A program made the position numbers and the translations under genes. The notes under the pieces were generated by a model. It was not told the origin of the DNA. It saw only the letters and a program-made list of their open reading frames with translations, and ran no database searches. This document shows, in pieces, positions 62,351 through 64,000 of a stretch of DNA of 64,000 nucleotides (its first letter is position 1; each line of letters opens with the position of its first letter). This stretch comes from Perognathus longimembris pacificus (taxonomy: Eukaryota; Chordata; Mammalia; Rodentia; Heteromyidae): positions 41,656,191 through 41,720,190 of the forward strand of contig NC_063174.1 of the NCBI RefSeq assembly GCF_023159225.1, written 5' to 3'.

Positions 62351-63790
62351 CAGAATGGCTTATTTTTAACTTTGGAAGTACTTCCTTGAAGCTCTAGGAA
62401 TCTGGAGCTCTCTGCCACATGGCCTTTTCAGGAACCTAGTATCTAGCACTCCTAGAACAACAATCTCTTCTTTCCCTCGGAGATACATTCCAAGACACTC
62501 AGTGCACGCCTGGAACTTCAGGTAGTTCTAAGCTCTGAATAAAGTATTTTTTCTATACCCACAAACCTATGATAAATAGTTTAGCTTATAAATTAGTAAA
62601 AGTAACAATAGCAGTGTATCACAATAAAATTGCCAGCATCCTCAATCTTGCACTTAGGAAGCACTATGAAGTAAAATAAAGGTTACTTGTACATAACACT
62701 CCAATACCAGGAAAGTCAGCAGGGATAAGGGAAACAGATACTAAGTGACTAACAGGAGGGTAATGTACATAGTGTGGATACACTGGACCAAGGACCAACT
62801 TCCTGAGTGGGACAATTCATACTACTCAAAATGGTATAAAATTTAAAACTTATGAATGAATTCTAGAATTTTCCATTTAGTATTCTGACCCTGGCTGACT
62901 GTAGGTAACTGAAATTACAGAAAGCAAAATTGTAGAAATGGTAGTCACTTGTAATTCTGCTCAAGATTCTCTCATTTAAGCCTTTAAAAGTCATTTTCTC
63001 ACTGTAATATCTACCCTTCCTCTAGTCTCTCTCCTCCCTATCTCAGATTTCTTCATCTCGCCTTACAGTTGCCATTAACAACTTGTCCACCTGTTCTCAA
63101 TCAGCTCTTACTTGATGAAGTCTCTGATCTCTACTGTCACAAAAATTAAACAATCTTCTACTTAATAGCTCTGAAACATCGTCTGGCATGAAATCTTGCC
63201 TCTGTAACATAACATTCTTCTCTTTTCTTCCTGTTTCTCCAGCTGGCCCTTCAAAATTTCTTTTGCTGGTTCATATTTTGCTACTGAGCTGTTAAGTGCT
63301 AGAATTATTTTAGATTCAAGACATCTCGTCACCTTTCTTTCGGGTGATAAAATTTACTCCTAGGATTTCAATGACCAACTTTATGCTAACAACTCAAATT
63401 TATATCAACAGGTTGGAGCATTACAGTCTATACTTGTAATATTCAAATGCACTTTTGCCATCTCTTCTTGAACACATCAAAGAGAATTTAAAGTCGTGAT
63501 TTTTTACCATCCCAGCTTTCTCCATCTCCAATCTGGTTTTCAACACTATTCACTCAGTTATGGAGGCCAGAAAACTAAAGGTCATTTTTGATATATCTCC
63601 CTCATATCTAATCCATTACCAAGCCCTGTTGACTTCATCTCCTGAATATTTCCACAATGCATTCACTTTCCTATTCACCAGGGCTCCAGCCAATTATCAT
63701 TTCTTAGATACTGCAGTATTCTCCAAATAATTCCTCTGAAGTTACTGGAACTCCACCCTGACTCATTACATTCTCCATGTTGCAACCAGA
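62351..63790. other. Unassigned sequence, presumed MLH3 intron
   Basis: No exon of the MLH3 endonuclease linker or of the large N-terminal exon was recognised up to the window end. Confidence 0.4.
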
Positions 63791-63794
63791 ACAA

Positions 63795-63925
63795 TCTTAA
63801 AAAAAAGAAGAATGTGAAAACGGACAGATGAGATTGGGAGAAATGGGGGAGAACTGACATGAACAAGATACACTGTACTCATACACTAATACGATGAATT
63901 CTGCCACTTAAATACAGTTAAAAAA
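63795..63925 (+). mobile_element. Rodent L1 3' end fragment (sense)
   Basis: Reads gggagaactgacatgaacaa, then atacactgtactcatacac, ending in an A13 run. Confidence 0.6.
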
Positions 63926-63939
63926 AAAAAAAGTAGCGG

Positions 63940-64000
63940 GTTGCTGGTGGCTCACACCTACTCAGGAGGCTGAGATCTGTGGATTGCAGTTCGAAGCCAG
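63940..64000 (+). mobile_element. B1/Geo composite SINE, cut by the window edge
   Basis: Reads gttgctggtggctcacacct then caggaggctgagatctgtgg. Confidence 0.85.

Overview
This is nuclear DNA from a mammal, and almost certainly from a rodent of the superfamily Geomyoidea (kangaroo rats, pocket mice, pocket gophers). More than twenty copies of a roughly 200-base dimeric SINE are present. Its left half is an ID-like, tRNA-derived unit. Its right half is the Geo unit, which carries the signature gctgtggctcaagtgg. As I recall the literature, this IDL-Geo dimer is confined to Geomyoidea. B1-type SINEs, old MIR and L1 fragments and frequent (CA)n tracts fit the same picture. There are no bacterial, phage or plasmid features.

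Layout. Bases 1-32,600 are intergenic. They hold SINEs, L1 and MaLR LTR fragments, MIRs and a large GC-rich, mostly unique block (about 7.5-23 kb) with several possible regulatory elements but no gene I can support. EIF2B2 lies on the + strand at 32,928-39,258 (coding part), with eight exons, a GC-rich promoter and a polyadenylation signal at 39,586. It encodes the beta subunit of eIF2B, 350 residues, intact. The 3' half of MLH3 lies on the - strand between 47,544 and 59,753. Seven coding exons, matching human exons 7-13, encode the C-terminal 240 residues including the endonuclease metal-site motifs. The earlier exons should lie beyond the right edge. The two genes are convergent (tail to tail), as at human 14q24.3. 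By that synteny PGF should lie to the left, but I see no PGF exon here.

The genes are not a functional unit. EIF2B2 acts in translation initiation and the integrated stress response. MLH3 acts in mismatch repair and meiotic crossing-over as a partner of MLH1. All reading frames outside these genes look like chance frames or repeat-derived frames.

The most informative non-genic signals are in the repeats. They include nested SINEs with perfect target-site duplications, two SINEs inserted at one target site leaving three target copies, a 21-base SINE stub flanked by a 12-base duplication, and an L1/HAL1-like fragment broken by three SINEs. B1-Geo composite SINEs also repeatedly end in (CA)n microsatellites. 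I found no convincing new molecular system. Regulatory calls in the left third are motif-based inferences.
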